Below the pieces are notes generated by a model, which ran no database searches, was not told the DNA's origin, and was given only the letters and a program-made list of their open reading frames with translations. The position numbers were made by a program, and so were the translations under genes. From Trueperaceae bacterium (GTDB taxonomy: Bacteria; Deinococcota; Deinococci; Deinococcales; Trueperaceae), in assembly GCA_023954415.1 (NCBI GenBank), contig JAMLIB010000012.1, forward strand, positions 1 to 64,000: DNA of 64,000 bases, read 5' to 3'. Below are positions 9,127-17,465 of the stretch, piece by piece; positions within the stretch are counted from its first letter, which is position 1; every line of letters begins with the position of its first letter.

Positions 9127-10434
9127 TCAGGCGGCCGAAGTGCGCGCCTCGACCCCACCCTGCAAGAGTTCGACGAGGACCATCAGGTTGCGGTTCAGGT
9201 GGTAAGGGTCCTTGACGGGCAGGCCGACGACCTTGTCGAGCGGCGCCCCCTTGCGATCGCGGATCTGGGCCCACTCCCCTACCGCCGGGTCGGGGTGCGG
9301 GAACGTCTTGAAGACGTAGTCGAACGTGCGGTCGTGGACGGCGCGGAGCTCGGCGTCGCCGGTCAGGACGTGGCCGAGGAGCGCGCCGTACAGCGTCTCG
9401 GAGTGCGGCCACCAGATCTTCGTGTCCCACGTGCCGAGGATCAGCTCCTCGAAGGGGCCGTTCGGTGCGCCCGTCGGTGGCAGGCCGTCGCCACCGACGT
9501 AGCGGAAGATGCCGCCGTGCTCGGGGTCCCAGCCGGCCTCGAAGGAGCGCCTCAGCACGCGGGCGGCGTTCTCCACCGCGGCCGTCCGCCCGTGCCTCGC
9601 GGCCTCCTCCATCACGAACCACATGGACTCGATGGCGTGGCCCGGGGTCACGTGGGTGGTCAACAGGCCTTCCCCGCCCTGGGCGCACCGCACTTCCTGC
9701 ACGAGACCGTCCGGGCGGACGAAGGTGTCGAGGATCGCGTCCATGTGCGCGAGCGCACGAGCGGCCATGTCATCGGCGCGCGCGTCGCCGCGCTGCCTCA
9801 GCGCGAGCTCCAGCTCCTGCGCCACGTTGAGGAGGATCATCGGCTCGGCGTGCGCGCGGCAGCCGGCCGGCAGCGGGTAGGGCTCGCTGCGGGCGGTGCC
9901 GGCCGCGAGGCGCGCCACCACGCGCTCGTACGCGGCCACGGCCTCGTCGAGGTAGCGCCACTTCCCCGTGGCGCGCGCCGTCTCGCTCAAGGCCAGCGCT
10001 ATGAAGCAGTCGGCGAAGTAGCTGATGTCGTGGCCCTTGCCGGGGATGAACTCCTTCTTGCGGCCGTCGGCCGTGAGCAGGTAGGCCGCCGAGCCGTCCT
10101 CGAGGAAGGCGTTGGCGCGCAGGAACTCGACCGTCTCGACGGCGCGCGCGGCTAGGTCGTCCGCGTCGCCCGTCAGGAGCCCGGCTCGCACGAGGCGCGC
10201 CGCGTGCGCCATCAGCCACGCGAACCGCCCCTGCGACCAAACGAACTTGTCGTCGCTGACGCGCTTGCCCGTGTAGTTGTCGATGCAGGTGAACACGCCG
10301 CCGTGCACGCGGTCGCTCGGCTCGCCCAGCCAGAACGGCAGCACGTCCTCCTCCAAGTGACGGCGGTAGAAGGCGCCGAGCTCGGCCAGCTCGAAGGTGG
10401 AGGACGGGGGGAGATTGGCGGTCGACTGGCTCAT
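9127..10434 (-). CDS. N-acylglucosamine 2-epimerase-family protein
   Basis: A 435-residue AGE-family (alpha/alpha)6-barrel protein. Start MSQSTANLP is chosen because AGGAG lies 7 nt upstream; the longer frame to 10530 adds low-complexity residues. Family features include GGVFTCID near residue 40, WSQGRFAWLMA, the catalytic-type GHAIESMWFVMEEA and DTKIWWPHSETLYGALLG, which carries the second catalytic His/Trp region. AGE enzymes interconvert C2 epimers of N-acylglucosamine, glucose/mannose or cello-oligosaccharides. It lies directly upstream of the importer operon on the same strand, so a sugar isomerisation role there is likely. Confidence 0.88.
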   Translation of the reverse strand: MSQSTANLPPSSTFELAELGAFYRRHLEEDVLPFWLGEPSDRVHGGVFTCIDNYTGKRVSDDKFVWSQGRFAWLMAHAARLVRAGLLTGDADDLAARAVETVEFLRANAFLEDGSAAYLLTADGRKKEFIPGKGHDISYFADCFIALALSETARATGKWRYLDEAVAAYERVVARLAAGTARSEPYPLPAGCRAHAEPMILLNVAQELELALRQRGDARADDMAARALAHMDAILDTFVRPDGLVQEVRCAQGGEGLLTTHVTPGHAIESMWFVMEEAARHGRTAAVENAARVLRRSFEAGWDPEHGGIFRYVGGDGLPPTGAPNGPFEELILGTWDTKIWWPHSETLYGALLGHVLTGDAELRAVHDRTFDYVFKTFPHPDPAVGEWAQIRDRKGAPLDKVVGLPVKDPYHLNRNLMVLVELLQGGVEARTSAA

Positions 10435-10567
10435 CGGGTGGCTCCTTGGGGTTGCGGCACGGTGTCGTGGCCGACGCGGTTCCGGCCGTCCGGGTGGCGG
10501 CTCGACAGGGTGCGCCTCAGCGCCGGGCACCTTTGGTCCGCTGCCGCGAGCGTACCCGGTTCTTGCC

Positions 10568-10853
10568 CTAGGCGCCGAGGGCCGCCCCGGGAAGGTCCAG
10601 CGTTATCGCCAGACCTCTTTCGACCGCGCCCAGCGCTTCGTCCGAGAGGCTCCCCAACCAGCCCGCCAGCTTCGAGCGATCCAAGGAAGTGAGTTGATGG
10701 CATAGGGCGACCGAGTCCTCCCGCAATCCGCCCTATCGCCGTCCTGGCAAGCGTCGTGGCGGGCAATCCCAGCCGCTCCGCCTGCTCTCTCAACCCTTGG
10801 TGCAGCGCGCTGGGCAGCGGCACGTGGATGTTCTTCCGATCCGTTGGCTGCAT
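10568..10853 (-). pseudogene. Fused remnant of an RHH antitoxin and a MazF/PemK toxin
   Basis: A frame starting at 10853 encodes MQPTDRKNIHVPLP...LREQAERLGLPATTLARTAI, which looks like the N-terminal half of a ribbon-helix-helix antitoxin. From about 10745 a different frame, ending with TAG at 10568-10570, encodes REDSVALCHQLTSLDRSKL and then LSDEALGAVERGLAI, the usual C-terminus of MazF/PemK toxins. I read this as an internal deletion that joined the start of the antitoxin to the end of the toxin with a frame change. No functional toxin can be made. The surrounding gap 10435-11124 holds nothing else recognisable besides the inverted repeat at 10869-10888. Confidence 0.55.
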
Positions 10854-10868
10854 GGCTTGCCATCTCCG

Positions 10869-10888
10869 ATGTCACATTTTCTTGACAT
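10869..10888. promoter_or_regulatory. Inverted repeat, likely operator of the lost toxin-antitoxin pair
   Basis: ATGTCA and TGACAT flank an 8-nt AT-rich spacer, about 16 nt before the antitoxin-like start. The position fits the autoregulatory operator of a ribbon-helix-helix antitoxin. The low GC of this short stretch stands out locally. Confidence 0.4.
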
Positions 10889-11124
10889 ACAACAGGACTC
10901 GTGGAATCTCTTCTGCCCCACCCAGCCCAGCACATCCGTGCAGGAGCCGCCTCCGCGCATGGTCCATCGACTCGCGTGTCCTCGTACCATCCTTCCCGGA
11001 TGGGCGAACCTCGCAGCGCGCCGCGCGCGACGTCTGCTAGGTTGAGCGCGCCGACCCGAAGGCGCACGCCCCCGAGCCAGCCCATCTCCATCGTCAGGCG
11101 CGCGGGCACGAAACCCGCGGCGGC

Positions 11125-13497
11125 GTGACGAGGTGGAGAGTGCGCATACTTCTGACCCGCTCTTTGGCCGCTTGCCTGAGCGTCGGACTGCTCGGCGGTC
11201 CCATCGGTTTACCCAGCTCGGTGGCGCTGGCCGCCGGGAGACCAAGCATCTCAGGAGACGAGACGGGGCGCCTGCTGGCGGCCCTGATGACCGCCAGGCA
11301 GGAGCTGCCGCGCGACACGTTCGACACGTTCTCCGCCCTCGACCAGACCGACTTCACCGCCGAGGGCGCCTTCGCCTGGGTCAGGGACGAGACCAGGCTC
11401 GTCCCCTACCTCGGGGCGCTGCGCGGCGCGAGCGGCGTGCTACTCGACCGCGAAGGGAACAGCCTCGACCGCACCCTGCTTCTGCAGGACCTGCTCGACG
11501 CGCTCGGGTACGACACACGCCTCGTGCGCGGCACGTTGAGCGAAGAGACGGCGGCCGGGCTGCTGGCCGGCGTGCGCGGGCGCGACTGGCAGCGCACCTG
11601 GGAACGCGCGGCGCTCACCGACCTCGGCGAACCGACGACACCCGCGGAGCTCGCCGAACGCTTCGGCGTGGACGCGGCCCTCGTCACGGAGGCCGGGCGA
11701 CTCACGACTGAACGCGCAGCCGCCCTGGAGGCGGCCATGGCCGAGCGCACGTCGGCCCAGACGGCCTTGCTGAGCGGCATGCTCGGGGCTCTAGCGCCGG
11801 CCGGCGCTTCCGGGCCCGGCGGCGCTGGCGGGCCGACAGGCGCGACCGACGCTCACGAACGAGCCCTGCTGGACGCCCTCGCCGACCACTGGTGGCTCCA
11901 GTACCAGGACGAGTCCGGCGCCTGGGTCGACCTCGATCCGAGCCTGACCGGCGGCGAGCCGGGCAGCACGTTGACGACCGCCGACGAGACGCTCGACGCC
12001 TTCGGCCTGGCGGAGCTACCCGCCGAGCTGACCCACCGCGTGAGCCTCGCCGTCGTGCTCGAATGCGTGGTCGACGGTGCGTTGAGTGAGACGACGCTCG
12101 TGGCCACCGAGCCGCTCCTCCCCTCGCGGCTGCTCGGCCAGCGCGTGTCATTCACGGTGCTCCCGGGCGGCCTGACCGAGGAAATCGCCGCCGACCCCGA
12201 CGCCCTGATCGAGAAGCTCATGAGCGAGCAGCACTGGTACCCGACCATCAATGTCGGCGATGTGACACTCACCGACCTCGAGTTCTCACCGGCGTGCGAG
12301 ACGAGCCCGTACTCCCCCTCGTCGCTCGGCACGGCGATCAGCGACACCCTCTTCGGCGCCATGGACACGCTCTTCGGCGCCGGGCCCGCCGAGGACGCCG
12401 TCAGCGCGCTGCGGCTCGAGTTCCGGTCGCAGCGACCCGGCGCGGACGACGTCGTGCTAGCGCGCCACCTCTTCGATGCCCTCGGCCCCGCCAAGCGCGC
12501 GGCCGGCGACCTCCGGCTGGATGAGAACGACGCCGCGCGCCTAGCCTGGCGCCTGAAGGCAATGGGCGAGACGGAGGCGCTCGTGACCGCGGGCGGCGTG
12601 AGCCGCGCGTTCGCGGCGGACCTGGCGGCGCGGGCGCTGCTGGCAGGCGAGAGCGGGCTGAGGGCGTTCGCGGACGGTGTGGGCGAGCAGGCCAAGGCGC
12701 AGCCGGAAGCCGTCGCGCCGAGCGCCCTGCTCGCGCTCGTCATGGAACGGCAGAAGGCACAGCCAACCTCCCTCTACCAGGCCGAGGCGAACGTGTTCCT
12801 GCGCCACACGTGGCTGGAGGACGGCGAGCACGGGCTGGCCCGGCATCAGGCCCTCGACTTCGTGAGGGCCGACCTGGCATCCTACTCGGACGCGGCCACG
12901 GCGCGCGCCGAGCGCATGGCGCAGGGCGTGGCCGACACGAACGCCGAGGCCCTCATCGTGCGGCAGCTCTGTGAGGACGACGCGACCGCCGAGTACTGCC
13001 TCCCCTACGGCAACGCGGCTGAGCGCATGGCGGCCTCCCCCGCCGCCGGCTCGTGGCTGGTGCTCGCCTCGCTCTCGGAGGTCGACGCTGTGCTGCCCAC
13101 CTGGTCCGCCGACGCCCGCGCGAGCCTGGCCGCCGACCTGCGCGCCGGCTTCGCTGCCGTAGCGCCCGCCACGCTCGAGCCCTCCGGCCGGCCCGCCACC
13201 TGGTGGCGCGTCGACCCGGCCACCGGCGCGGTCCTCGGCGTCAGCGAGAGCGGGCGCGGCGACGCAGCGGTCGAGTACGGGATGCTGGTCAACGTTATCG
13301 GCCTGGCCTTCTGCATGGTGGGCGCGGTGAGCGCCGATTCGATCAGCGCCCTGTTGCTGTGCGGGTTCGGCTTCGCAACGGGCACGGGCGTCCTGCTCGG
13401 TTCGGCCACGGCCGTCGGACACGGCACGGGGCTCTTGATGGTCCTATCAGCCGTGCTGTACGGCCTCGGCGGGCTCGGCATCCCGGGAGGCCCTTGA
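11125..13497 (+). CDS. Exported transglutaminase-like domain protein
   Basis: A 790-residue protein with a signal-like N-terminus (ILLTRSLAACLSVGLLGGPIGLPSSVALAAG). Residues about 75-140 (AFAWVRDETR... GNSLDRTLLLQDLLDALGYDTRLVRG) and about 255-275 (WWLQYQDESGAWVDLDPS) match the pattern of bacterial transglutaminase-like domains, where the first block normally carries the Cys and the second the Asp/His. I see no obvious Cys in the first block (GNSLD), so it may be catalytically inactive. The remaining 500 residues are Ala/Glu-rich and unrecognised; the C-terminus has two hydrophobic helices (VNVIGLAFCMVGAVSADSI; LLMVLSAVLYGLGGL). It converges on the FGE gene with a 4-bp gap. Function unknown. 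Confidence 0.7.
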   Translation: MTRWRVRILLTRSLAACLSVGLLGGPIGLPSSVALAAGRPSISGDETGRLLAALMTARQELPRDTFDTFSALDQTDFTAEGAFAWVRDETRLVPYLGALRGASGVLLDREGNSLDRTLLLQDLLDALGYDTRLVRGTLSEETAAGLLAGVRGRDWQRTWERAALTDLGEPTTPAELAERFGVDAALVTEAGRLTTERAAALEAAMAERTSAQTALLSGMLGALAPAGASGPGGAGGPTGATDAHERALLDALADHWWLQYQDESGAWVDLDPSLTGGEPGSTLTTADETLDAFGLAELPAELTHRVSLAVVLECVVDGALSETTLVATEPLLPSRLLGQRVSFTVLPGGLTEEIAADPDALIEKLMSEQHWYPTINVGDVTLTDLEFSPACETSPYSPSSLGTAISDTLFGAMDTLFGAGPAEDAVSALRLEFRSQRPGADDVVLARHLFDALGPAKRAAGDLRLDENDAARLAWRLKAMGETEALVTAGGVSRAFAADLAARALLAGESGLRAFADGVGEQAKAQPEAVAPSALLALVMERQKAQPTSLYQAEANVFLRHTWLEDGEHGLARHQALDFVRADLASYSDAATARAERMAQGVADTNAEALIVRQLCEDDATAEYCLPYGNAAERMAASPAAGSWLVLASLSEVDAVLPTWSADARASLAADLRAGFAAVAPATLEPSGRPATWWRVDPATGAVLGVSESGRGDAAVEYGMLVNVIGLAFCMVGAVSADSISALLLCGFGFATGTGVLLGSATAVGHGTGLLMVLSAVLYGLGGLGIPGGP

Positions 13498-13501
13498 GCA
13501 G

Positions 13502-14740
13502 CTAACGTCTGGCGACCCGGAACCCCATGTGGCCCGTCGTGCTGTCCGGCGTGTTGAAGGTGCGGGCCGCCACCCGGTAGCGGTTGCAGTAGGAGGCGTG
13601 GCAGAGGTACGAGCCGCCCTTCACGACGCGGCCGGGGCCGTGGCGCGGGCCTTGCGGGTCGGCGATCGGGGGTGAGCTCCGGGGGTCCGTGGCCACGTGA
13701 CGGCGTTGCGGGTCTGCCACTTGACCCCTGTCGTGTAGATCGGCGACAGTGCGCGAGCCTGCGCTCAGGTTCACGTCCGGGCCGGCGCCGGCGGCGAGGG
13801 CCGGGCGGCTACCGCCGCCGAACCGGTCGGCCCCGAACCAGTCCGAGCACCACTCCCAGACGTTGCCCGAGACGTCGTGGAGGTCGTAGCCGTTGGGGGC
13901 GTAGGAGCCGACCGGCGACGTCCCGACCCAGCCGTCCTCCCCCGAGTTCCGCACGGGGAACTCGCCCTGCCAGATGTTGCAGCGATGCTCGCCGCCGGGT
14001 CGCAACGTGTCGCCCCACGGGTAGCGCCTGCCCTCGAGCCCGCCCCGGGCCGCGCGCTCCCACTCGGCCTCCGTTGGCAAGCGCACGCCGGCCCAGGCGC
14101 AGTAGGCGACGGCGTCGTTCCACGAGACGTGGACCACGGGATGGTCGGCCCGCTCGTCCACCCCGCTGCCGGGACCATCGGGTCGGCTCCACGTCGCGCC
14201 ATGCACCTGGCGCCACCACGGGGCGGCCGGCACGGACCGGTAGGCCTTCGGGTCGGCCAGAAAGAGCTGGAAGACGAAGGACCAGCCGAAGCGCTCGGCC
14301 TCGGTCACGTAGCCCGTCGCGGCCACGAACTCCGCGAAGTCGGCGTTGGTGACGGGGTACTTGTCGATGGTGTATTCGGAAAGCTGCACCTCGCGAACGG
14401 GCCCCTCGCCGTCGGCCGGGAAGCCTTCACCGTTCGAGCCCATGAAGAACGTGCCCGCCGGGATGTGGACGAGGCGGTGCGCATGGCGGTCGTGCGCGTC
14501 GCGGTCGTGCGCATGGTAGTCGTGCGCGTGGCGGTCGTGCGCTTCGCAGTCGCCCGCTGTCGCGCCGACACGCGCACCGGCCGGGAGCGCGGCGGCGGCC
14601 GAAGCTGATGCGCCGACAAGTGGCACGGTAGCTGACGCCTGCGCCGCGGCGGCGGCCAGGCCGGAGTCCGCTCCGCTGACCTGCGCCCCATTGGGCGCGA
14701 GGCTAGGCACCGAACAACAACTAGGCTCTGATCTCTCCAC
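13502..14740 (-). CDS. Formylglycine-generating enzyme (sulfatase maturase)
   Basis: About 412 residues of the FGE/SUMF1 fold. It oxidises the Cys of the sulfatase C-x-P-x-R motif to formylglycine. Core motifs include IPAGTFFMGSN, YTIDKYPVTNADF, HPVVHVSWNDAVAYCAWAG, RLPTEAEWERAARGG, GNVWEWCSDWF and the end GFRVARR. The catalytic copper-binding cysteines are present as C-H-A-S-Y-C (about residues 380 and 385). I start at GTG 14738-14740 because GGGAGG lies 6 nt upstream and the protein then begins near SCCS, as actinobacterial FGEs do; a GTG at 14812 is possible. Odd points are an Asp/His repeat (residues about 66-90) and a roughly 60-residue insert between WCSDWF and VKGGSYLC. The likely client is the sulfatase at 701-2311. 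Confidence 0.92.
   Translation of the reverse strand: MERSEPSCCSVPSLAPNGAQVSGADSGLAAAAAQASATVPLVGASASAAAALPAGARVGATAGDCEAHDRHAHDYHAHDRDAHDRHAHRLVHIPAGTFFMGSNGEGFPADGEGPVREVQLSEYTIDKYPVTNADFAEFVAATGYVTEAERFGWSFVFQLFLADPKAYRSVPAAPWWRQVHGATWSRPDGPGSGVDERADHPVVHVSWNDAVAYCAWAGVRLPTEAEWERAARGGLEGRRYPWGDTLRPGGEHRCNIWQGEFPVRNSGEDGWVGTSPVGSYAPNGYDLHDVSGNVWEWCSDWFGADRFGGGSRPALAAGAGPDVNLSAGSRTVADLHDRGQVADPQRRHVATDPRSSPPIADPQGPRHGPGRVVKGGSYLCHASYCNRYRVAARTFNTPDSTTGHMGFRVARR
14471..14545 (-). repeat. In-frame 15-bp tandem repeat encoding a His/Asp-rich linker
   Basis: Twenty-five codons before the FGE catalytic domain encode repeats of H-A-H-D-R with variants (Y or D in place of R/H). The DNA repeats about every 15 bp. 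The segment carries nine histidines, enough to suggest metal binding, and FGE is a copper enzyme. Confidence 0.8.
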
Positions 14741-14815
14741 TCGCGGCCTCCCGAGGCCTAGCCTAGGGCATGAAGTGACCCCGGCCTGATAAGACACAAG
14801 AAGAGTTAGCACACA

Positions 14816-14835
14816 AGTATATATCCACTTATACT
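14816..14835. promoter_or_regulatory. Inverted repeat before vapBC
   Basis: AGTATA and TATACT flank an 8-nt spacer in an AT-rich stretch 24 nt upstream of the antitoxin start. The arrangement resembles the operator of an RHH antitoxin. It also lies in the divergent promoter region of the FGE gene, so both could be affected. Confidence 0.5.
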
Positions 14836-14859
14836 GGTCGTCGAGTTGGAGGAGCCTCG

Positions 14860-15090
14860 ATGAGCCAGATAACCATCTACCTCGAACCCGACCTCGCGAA
14901 GCGCATGCGCGAGGCGGCCGAAGGCGAAGGCATCTCCCAGAGCAAGTGGATAGCGCGGCTCGTCGAGGAGCGGCTCGACGACATGTGGCCTCCCGAGGTC
15001 CTCAGCCTCGCGGGCTCGATGCCGGACTTCCCTTCCCTGGATGAGATCCGGGCATTCGAGGGCGAAGACCTCCCGCGCGACTCCTTCTGA
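14860..15090 (+). CDS. vapB: RHH antitoxin (VapB-like)
   Basis: A 76-residue protein. The N-terminus (QITIYLEPDLAKRMREAAEGEGISQSKWIARLVEE) is a ribbon-helix-helix DNA-binding domain; the acidic tail (PDFPSLDEIRAFEGEDLPRDSF) is the part expected to wrap the toxin. A strong GGAGGAG precedes the ATG by 6 nt. The stop overlaps the toxin start by one base (TGATG). It should repress its own operon, probably through the inverted repeat at 14816-14835. Confidence 0.87.
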   Translation: MSQITIYLEPDLAKRMREAAEGEGISQSKWIARLVEERLDDMWPPEVLSLAGSMPDFPSLDEIRAFEGEDLPRDSF

Positions 15091-15485
15091 TGTTCGCGCT
15101 AGACACGAACACCGTCATCCACTTCCTCAAGGAGGGCGGTAGGGTGCTGGTCAATCTCGCACGCGTCCCCCGGTCCCAGGTCGCCATACCAAGCACCGTG
15201 GTGTACGAACTGGAAGTAGGAACCCTTCGGCTGACCAACGCCGACGCTCGGCGAGCACGGATCGACGCGCTCCTGCGAACCGTGACTATCTTGCCGCTCG
15301 GACGGGAGGAGGCGGAAGCCGCTGCCCGCGTGCACGCGGGGCTCGAGGCGCGCGGACAGATCATCGGCCCGCGGGACACCCTCATCGCCGGCACCTGTCT
15401 GGCAGCGAACGCGACGCTCGTGACGCGCAAGACCCGCGAGTTCGCGCGGGTTCCCGGGCTCAAGGTCGTCAGCTGGTACGAGTGA
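15090..15485 (+). CDS. vapC: PIN-domain toxin (VapC)
   Basis: A 131-residue PIN-domain ribonuclease. Acidic active-site residues are visible at D5 (FALDTNTVIHF), E43 region (STVVYELEVGTLR) and D96 region (IIGPRDTLIAGTCLA), with the C-terminal NATLVTRKTREFARVPGLKVVSW block. VapC toxins cleave tRNA or rRNA and are held inactive by VapB. The full length and intact motifs suggest a working toxin. The stop is followed by a 750-bp decayed region. Confidence 0.9.
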   Translation: MFALDTNTVIHFLKEGGRVLVNLARVPRSQVAIPSTVVYELEVGTLRLTNADARRARIDALLRTVTILPLGREEAEAAARVHAGLEARGQIIGPRDTLIAGTCLAANATLVTRKTREFARVPGLKVVSWYE

Positions 15486-15598
15486 CGGACCGGCGTGCCT
15501 CGCCTACCGGTTGGGTCGCCTAATGGTTGGGTTTGGCGCGGCACGACCAAGCCCTCGCGGGCATTGCCCTAACGATCCGGTTGAAGCGACCACTAGGG

Positions 15599-15646
15599 TG
15601 TAATTACGATTACAGGTAATCACGCATCCATGTAAGTACGGTTACA
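15599..15646. promoter_or_regulatory. Two TGTAA-n6-TTACA palindromes, 32 bp apart
   Basis: The sites at 15599-15614 (6-bp arms, perfect) and 15631-15646 (5-bp arms) share the pattern TGTAAnTACGnTTACA. Three helical turns separate them, which places both on the same DNA face. They precede the broken AAA ATPase by about 65 bp and probably once regulated it. Confidence 0.5.
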
Positions 15647-15678
15647 AGTCCACCCAGGTCGAGCTGCCGACCTCCTGC

Positions 15679-15747
15679 CCGGCTAGATGTCAAAACCGGA
15701 GCCGGCTAAATGTCAAAAACTATTACGGCTGATCGTCAATCCGCAGT
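15679..15747 (+). repeat. Three 23-bp direct repeats spanning an ATPase start codon
   Basis: Units begin at 15679, 15702 and 15725 and share CGGCT...TGTCAA (third unit degenerate). The ATG at 15710 lies inside the second unit. The same 23-bp period is found at the start of the intact paralogous ATPase (60191-60259), although the sequence of the unit differs. Confidence 0.6.
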
Positions 15748-16043
15748 GTATCTTGCCATTGTGGATCGGATCGAACGCCGTCTCCAGCCCGTCATCCGGG
15801 AGCGCATGGCAGAGACGCCGGTGCTGCTACTCGAGGGTCCGCGGAGCGTCGGGAAATCGACCTTGTTGGCAGAGATCGCGACGAGTACTCCTCACGCACG
15901 ATCGTTCGACTTCGATGACTAAACGGTCCTGGCACTGGCGCAACAGAACCTCTCGCTGATCACGCAAGAAACACTCCCCGTGTTCGTCGACACATCCCCG
16001 ACGTCCTGCAGGCCATCAAGGCGCGACTCAACAAGGAGCCGCA
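15710..16043 (+). pseudogene. Truncated AAA/DUF4143-type ATPase
   Basis: The first 70 codons (to TAA at 15920-15922) encode an AAA_14 ATPase N-terminus with Walker A GPRSVGKST. After the stop the homologous sequence continues in the same frame (TVLALAQQNLSLI, then LPVFVD) and then shifts frame to PDVLQAIKARLNKEPHR, ending near 16043. The rest of the gene, including the DUF4143 nuclease-like part, is missing. The two lesions and the deletion mark an inactive gene. Confidence 0.75.
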
Positions 16044-16197
16044 CCGTGTTCCCCGTGCTCTCGAGCGTGCGCTCGACGGCGACTGCCGTTGGTGGATGGC
16101 GGGTCCGCTTGGCCATGAGGTTCTCTCGCATGTTAAGCGCGATGTCTAGGCTCTGGATGTCTTGGCGCGGGATTTCTCGGCTAAGGACTTCTCTCCG
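16040..16197 (-). pseudogene. Unidentified minus-strand gene fragment
   Basis: A frame open from 16197 downwards encodes REIPRQDIQSLDIALNMREN and MAKRTRHPPTAVAVERTL, and runs into the antisense of the broken ATPase. The composition looks like real protein and might be the N-terminus of an antitoxin or HTH protein, but I cannot name it. It is cut off where the ATPase remnant begins, so one rearrangement may have destroyed both genes. The stretch 15486-16241 contains no intact gene. Confidence 0.25.
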
Positions 16198-16241
16198 TTA
16201 AGGATCTCTCTCAACGAGGGATGTCTCGGCGCGGACAGTCC

Positions 16242-17390
16242 TCAACCGGCCACCGCGGCGCGCAAACCCATACCCAGACGGCGTGCGCCTTCCGCCAGCT
16301 CCTCCGGAGCGTAACGACTGAACGACAGGCGCAAGTGGTCCGAGAACCCCCCACCGGCCGAGAACGCCGCTCCGGGCGCGAAGTCGGCGCCCGCCTCGCG
16401 CGCTGGGCCACGCAAGCGCTCCGCACCGACGCCCGGCAGCCGGGCCCAGATGAAGTAACCGCCCCGAGGCTCGTCGAAGGCGAGCTCGGGAACATGCTCG
16501 CGCAGCGCCGCCGCGAGTGCGCCCGCGCGCTGGGCGTACGCCCGGCGCAGGTCGCGCACGTGGTCGGAGAACCGTCCGTCGGCGAGTAGCTCGCCCACCA
16601 GCGCCGCGACGACGGGGTTGAGCCCGCCGCCGCTCCTGAGGAAGCCGCTCGCGCCTACACGGCCGATGACTGCTTCGGGACCGCTGAACCAACCCAGCCG
16701 CAGGCCGGGGCCGAGCGTCTTGGAGAACGAGTTCAGCGACACGACGTGCTCGCGTCCCGCGCCAGCCAAGCTCGCGATCGGCAGGCCCTCGAACTGGAGC
16801 AAGCGGTAGACCTCGTCGGCCACGACGAGCGTGCCGGTGCCGGCAGTAAGCTCGACAACGGCCGCGCGTCGCTCGGGCGTCAGCGTCACGCCAGTAGGGT
16901 TGCCGAAGATCGGCACGAGGTAGAAGAGCGCGGGCCGATGCGACGCGAGCGCCGCCTCGAGCTCCGCCGGCAGCGGGCCGTGCTCGTCGCACGGAACGGG
17001 CACGACGTGGAGGCCCCGGTCGGCGAACACCCTGAGCGCGAGGAAGTAGGTCGGTTCGGCCACCAGCACCGTCTGGCCGGGCCGGGTGTACAGGGTGCAG
17101 AGGATGTCGAGCGCCTGCGAGGCGCCGCCCGTTACGAACAGCGCGTCCGGGTCGGTGGCGACGCCCGTCTCGGCCGCCAACGACGCCGCGAGATGCCGCC
17201 TGAACCGCTCGGACCCCTGCTCGGCGCCGTACTGGAGGATGGAGGGGTCGGCGGCTAGGGCGCACTGCGCCGCTGAGCGCAGCAGTCCCAGGGGTAGCAG
17301 GTCGGTCGACGGGTGCCCTGGGCCGAGGTCGATGACCCCGGGTCGCCAGGTGGCAGTGATCGTCGCGGCGCTGTCGGCGGCCGGGTCCAT
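16242..17390 (-). CDS. PLP-dependent aminotransferase, class I/II
   Basis: A 382-residue fold-type I aminotransferase of the LysN/MocR-like subgroup, without a GntR domain. Visible are the cofactor-binding VTGGASQALDILC, the substrate/PLP Asn-Pro in IFGNPTGVTLTPERR, the Asp and Tyr of VVADEVYRLLQF, the Schiff-base Lys in SFSKTLGPGLRLGW and the C-terminal Arg of LRLSFSRYAPEEL. It transfers an amino group between an amino acid and a 2-oxo acid; the specific substrate is not evident. TAATAT at 17401-17406 lies 10 nt before the ATG with no SD, so translation may be leaderless. Confidence 0.9.
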   Translation of the reverse strand: MDPAADSAATITATWRPGVIDLGPGHPSTDLLPLGLLRSAAQCALAADPSILQYGAEQGSERFRRHLAASLAAETGVATDPDALFVTGGASQALDILCTLYTRPGQTVLVAEPTYFLALRVFADRGLHVVPVPCDEHGPLPAELEAALASHRPALFYLVPIFGNPTGVTLTPERRAAVVELTAGTGTLVVADEVYRLLQFEGLPIASLAGAGREHVVSLNSFSKTLGPGLRLGWFSGPEAVIGRVGASGFLRSGGGLNPVVAALVGELLADGRFSDHVRDLRRAYAQRAGALAAALREHVPELAFDEPRGGYFIWARLPGVGAERLRGPAREAGADFAPGAAFSAGGGFSDHLRLSFSRYAPEELAEGARRLGMGLRAAVAG

Positions 17391-17465
17391 TCAGCCCACG
17401 ATATTACCGAGGAGGCGTCGCCGTGGTCCTTGCGCCACCAACCGGCCCGCACGCGCCAACAGGGA

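Noticed and set aside
10603-11109. Minus-strand frame of 168 codons
   Set aside because: Only its last third matches anything (MazF-like tail); the upstream part is non-conserved and overlaps the antitoxin remnant in another frame.
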